Part shown: piece after piece, positions 63,376 through 64,000 of the stretch
Layout of the letters: each line of letters opens with the position of its first letter
How positions within the stretch are numbered: position 1 is the stretch's first letter
Made by a program: the position numbers and the translations under genes
Assembly: GCF_050624435.1 (NCBI RefSeq)
Contig: NW_027458567.1
Location: 1 to 64,000 of the forward strand
Direction of reading: 5' to 3'
Length of the DNA stretch: 64,000 nt
Origin: Tenrec ecaudatus
Lineage: Eukaryota > Chordata > Mammalia > Afrosoricida > Tenrecidae
The notes under the pieces: model-generated
The model's database searches: none
Told to the model about the DNA's origin: nothing
What the model saw: the letters and a program-made list of their open reading frames with translations, nothing else

Positions 63376-64000
63376 CACAGGGGCGTGCATTTGAGATGGG
63401 GCACTTCCCTTGTTACTGCTGCTGGTGGGAGATGGAGCACTACTCGGTGGGTGGGTACGCGCCGTGGAGAGGAGGCAGCCGTTTGAAAGGATCAACAAGC
63501 CACAGGAATCGATCTTACAGGAGGAGACGTGCAATCCCTGTTTGTACACATCGAAAATACATGCCAGCGAAACATGGGATTTACTTTTGTTCGCACAAAA
63601 ACAAAAGGGAGAACGGAATGGCCAAGGGGAGGAGCAGGCTAGTGGCTGAACTGAGAGACCACGCAGAGGGGAACAGAATGCCGGAAATTCCTTTCCAGGC
63701 AAAGTCATTCTGAGTTTAGCCTTAAAAAAGGCAAGTCTGAGGTGAAGTGCGGATCTGCTGGTATGAGAGGTTCTAAGCGGGTTCAATTTGGGCCAAGAAG
63801 GAAGGGCTGCCAACCCCCCGCCCCCTTTGGCCTGTGGGGCCTGGGCAGCTGGGTCCTCTGGAGGGCCCACTCCGACCTAGCCAAGCCTGGTGTGATGGGG
63901 ATGCAGTGAGGCAGTTTTCCAGCAAGCCAGGTGGCCTGGCCAGAAACATAAGCCATAACCGGGCTCAGGCAGAGAATACAGAGATAACAGAGGCTAGGGC
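63376..64000. other. Right edge, unassigned
   Basis: A minus-strand frame is open for 186 codons (63310-63870), but it begins in MER5A-like sequence and has no recognisable domain. In human, PCED1A would follow beyond this point. Confidence 0.4.

Noticed and set aside
63310-63870. 186-codon minus-strand frame at the right edge
   Set aside because: No recognisable domain, and it begins in MER5A-like sequence.

Overview
The window is mammalian nuclear DNA, about two thirds of it repeats and introns. Gene content and order match the human 20p13 block EBF4 - CPXM1 - C20orf141 - TMEM239. The host is best read as an afrotherian, and within Afrotheria a tenrec such as Echinops. Two repeat classes point there. 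One is the many tRNA-derived SINEs of the AfroSINE type plus RTE1-type LINE sequence like that known from elephants and their kin. The other is three copies of the SPIN hAT transposon, which published work reports from tenrec but not from elephant. The clade call is firm; the species call is inference.

Layout. Positions 1-15941 read as intron of EBF4: no exon is visible, and the stretch holds microsatellites, LINE 3' ends, SINEs, an old MER5A, a SPIN copy and a nearly full-length RTE1 LINE on the minus strand (about 7146-12333) broken by three later insertions. From 15942 to 23447 ten plus-strand exons encode the C-terminal 416 residues of EBF4: end of the DNA-binding domain, TIG/IPT domain, the doubled helix of the HLH region, and the transactivation tail. 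The 3'UTR probably ends just after 24443.

Positions 24.5-42 kb are intergenic. They carry SINEs, old L1 pieces, two SPIN copies (one inside a SINE), several solo LTRs, and two LTRs of one family in inverted orientation around a small retrocopy. CPXM1 runs on the minus strand from 50709 down to 42333 in 14 exons that join in frame to 726 codons plus stop. It has a signal peptide, discoidin domain, carboxypeptidase-like domain with changed substrate-binding residues, and a transthyretin-like tail. Intron 12 holds a large minisatellite. A CpG-rich promoter lies at its 5' end.

Positions 51-58.5 kb hold more LTRs, SINEs, a LINE 3' end and a third pair of hAT-like MITEs. Two small plus-strand membrane-protein genes follow: C20orf141 (58864-59437, two exons) and TMEM239 (coding exon 60157-60612). 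The last 3.4 kb is mostly unassigned, with one exon-like open stretch on the minus strand near 62.1-62.2 kb.

The four genes are neighbours by conserved synteny, not a pathway. EBF4 is a nuclear transcription factor, CPXM1 a secreted pseudo-peptidase, and the other two are small membrane proteins of poorly known role. I did not find a convincing undescribed multi-gene system. The most informative signals are the horizontally acquired hAT transposons, the nested-insertion chronology, and the exon-like stretch near the right edge.
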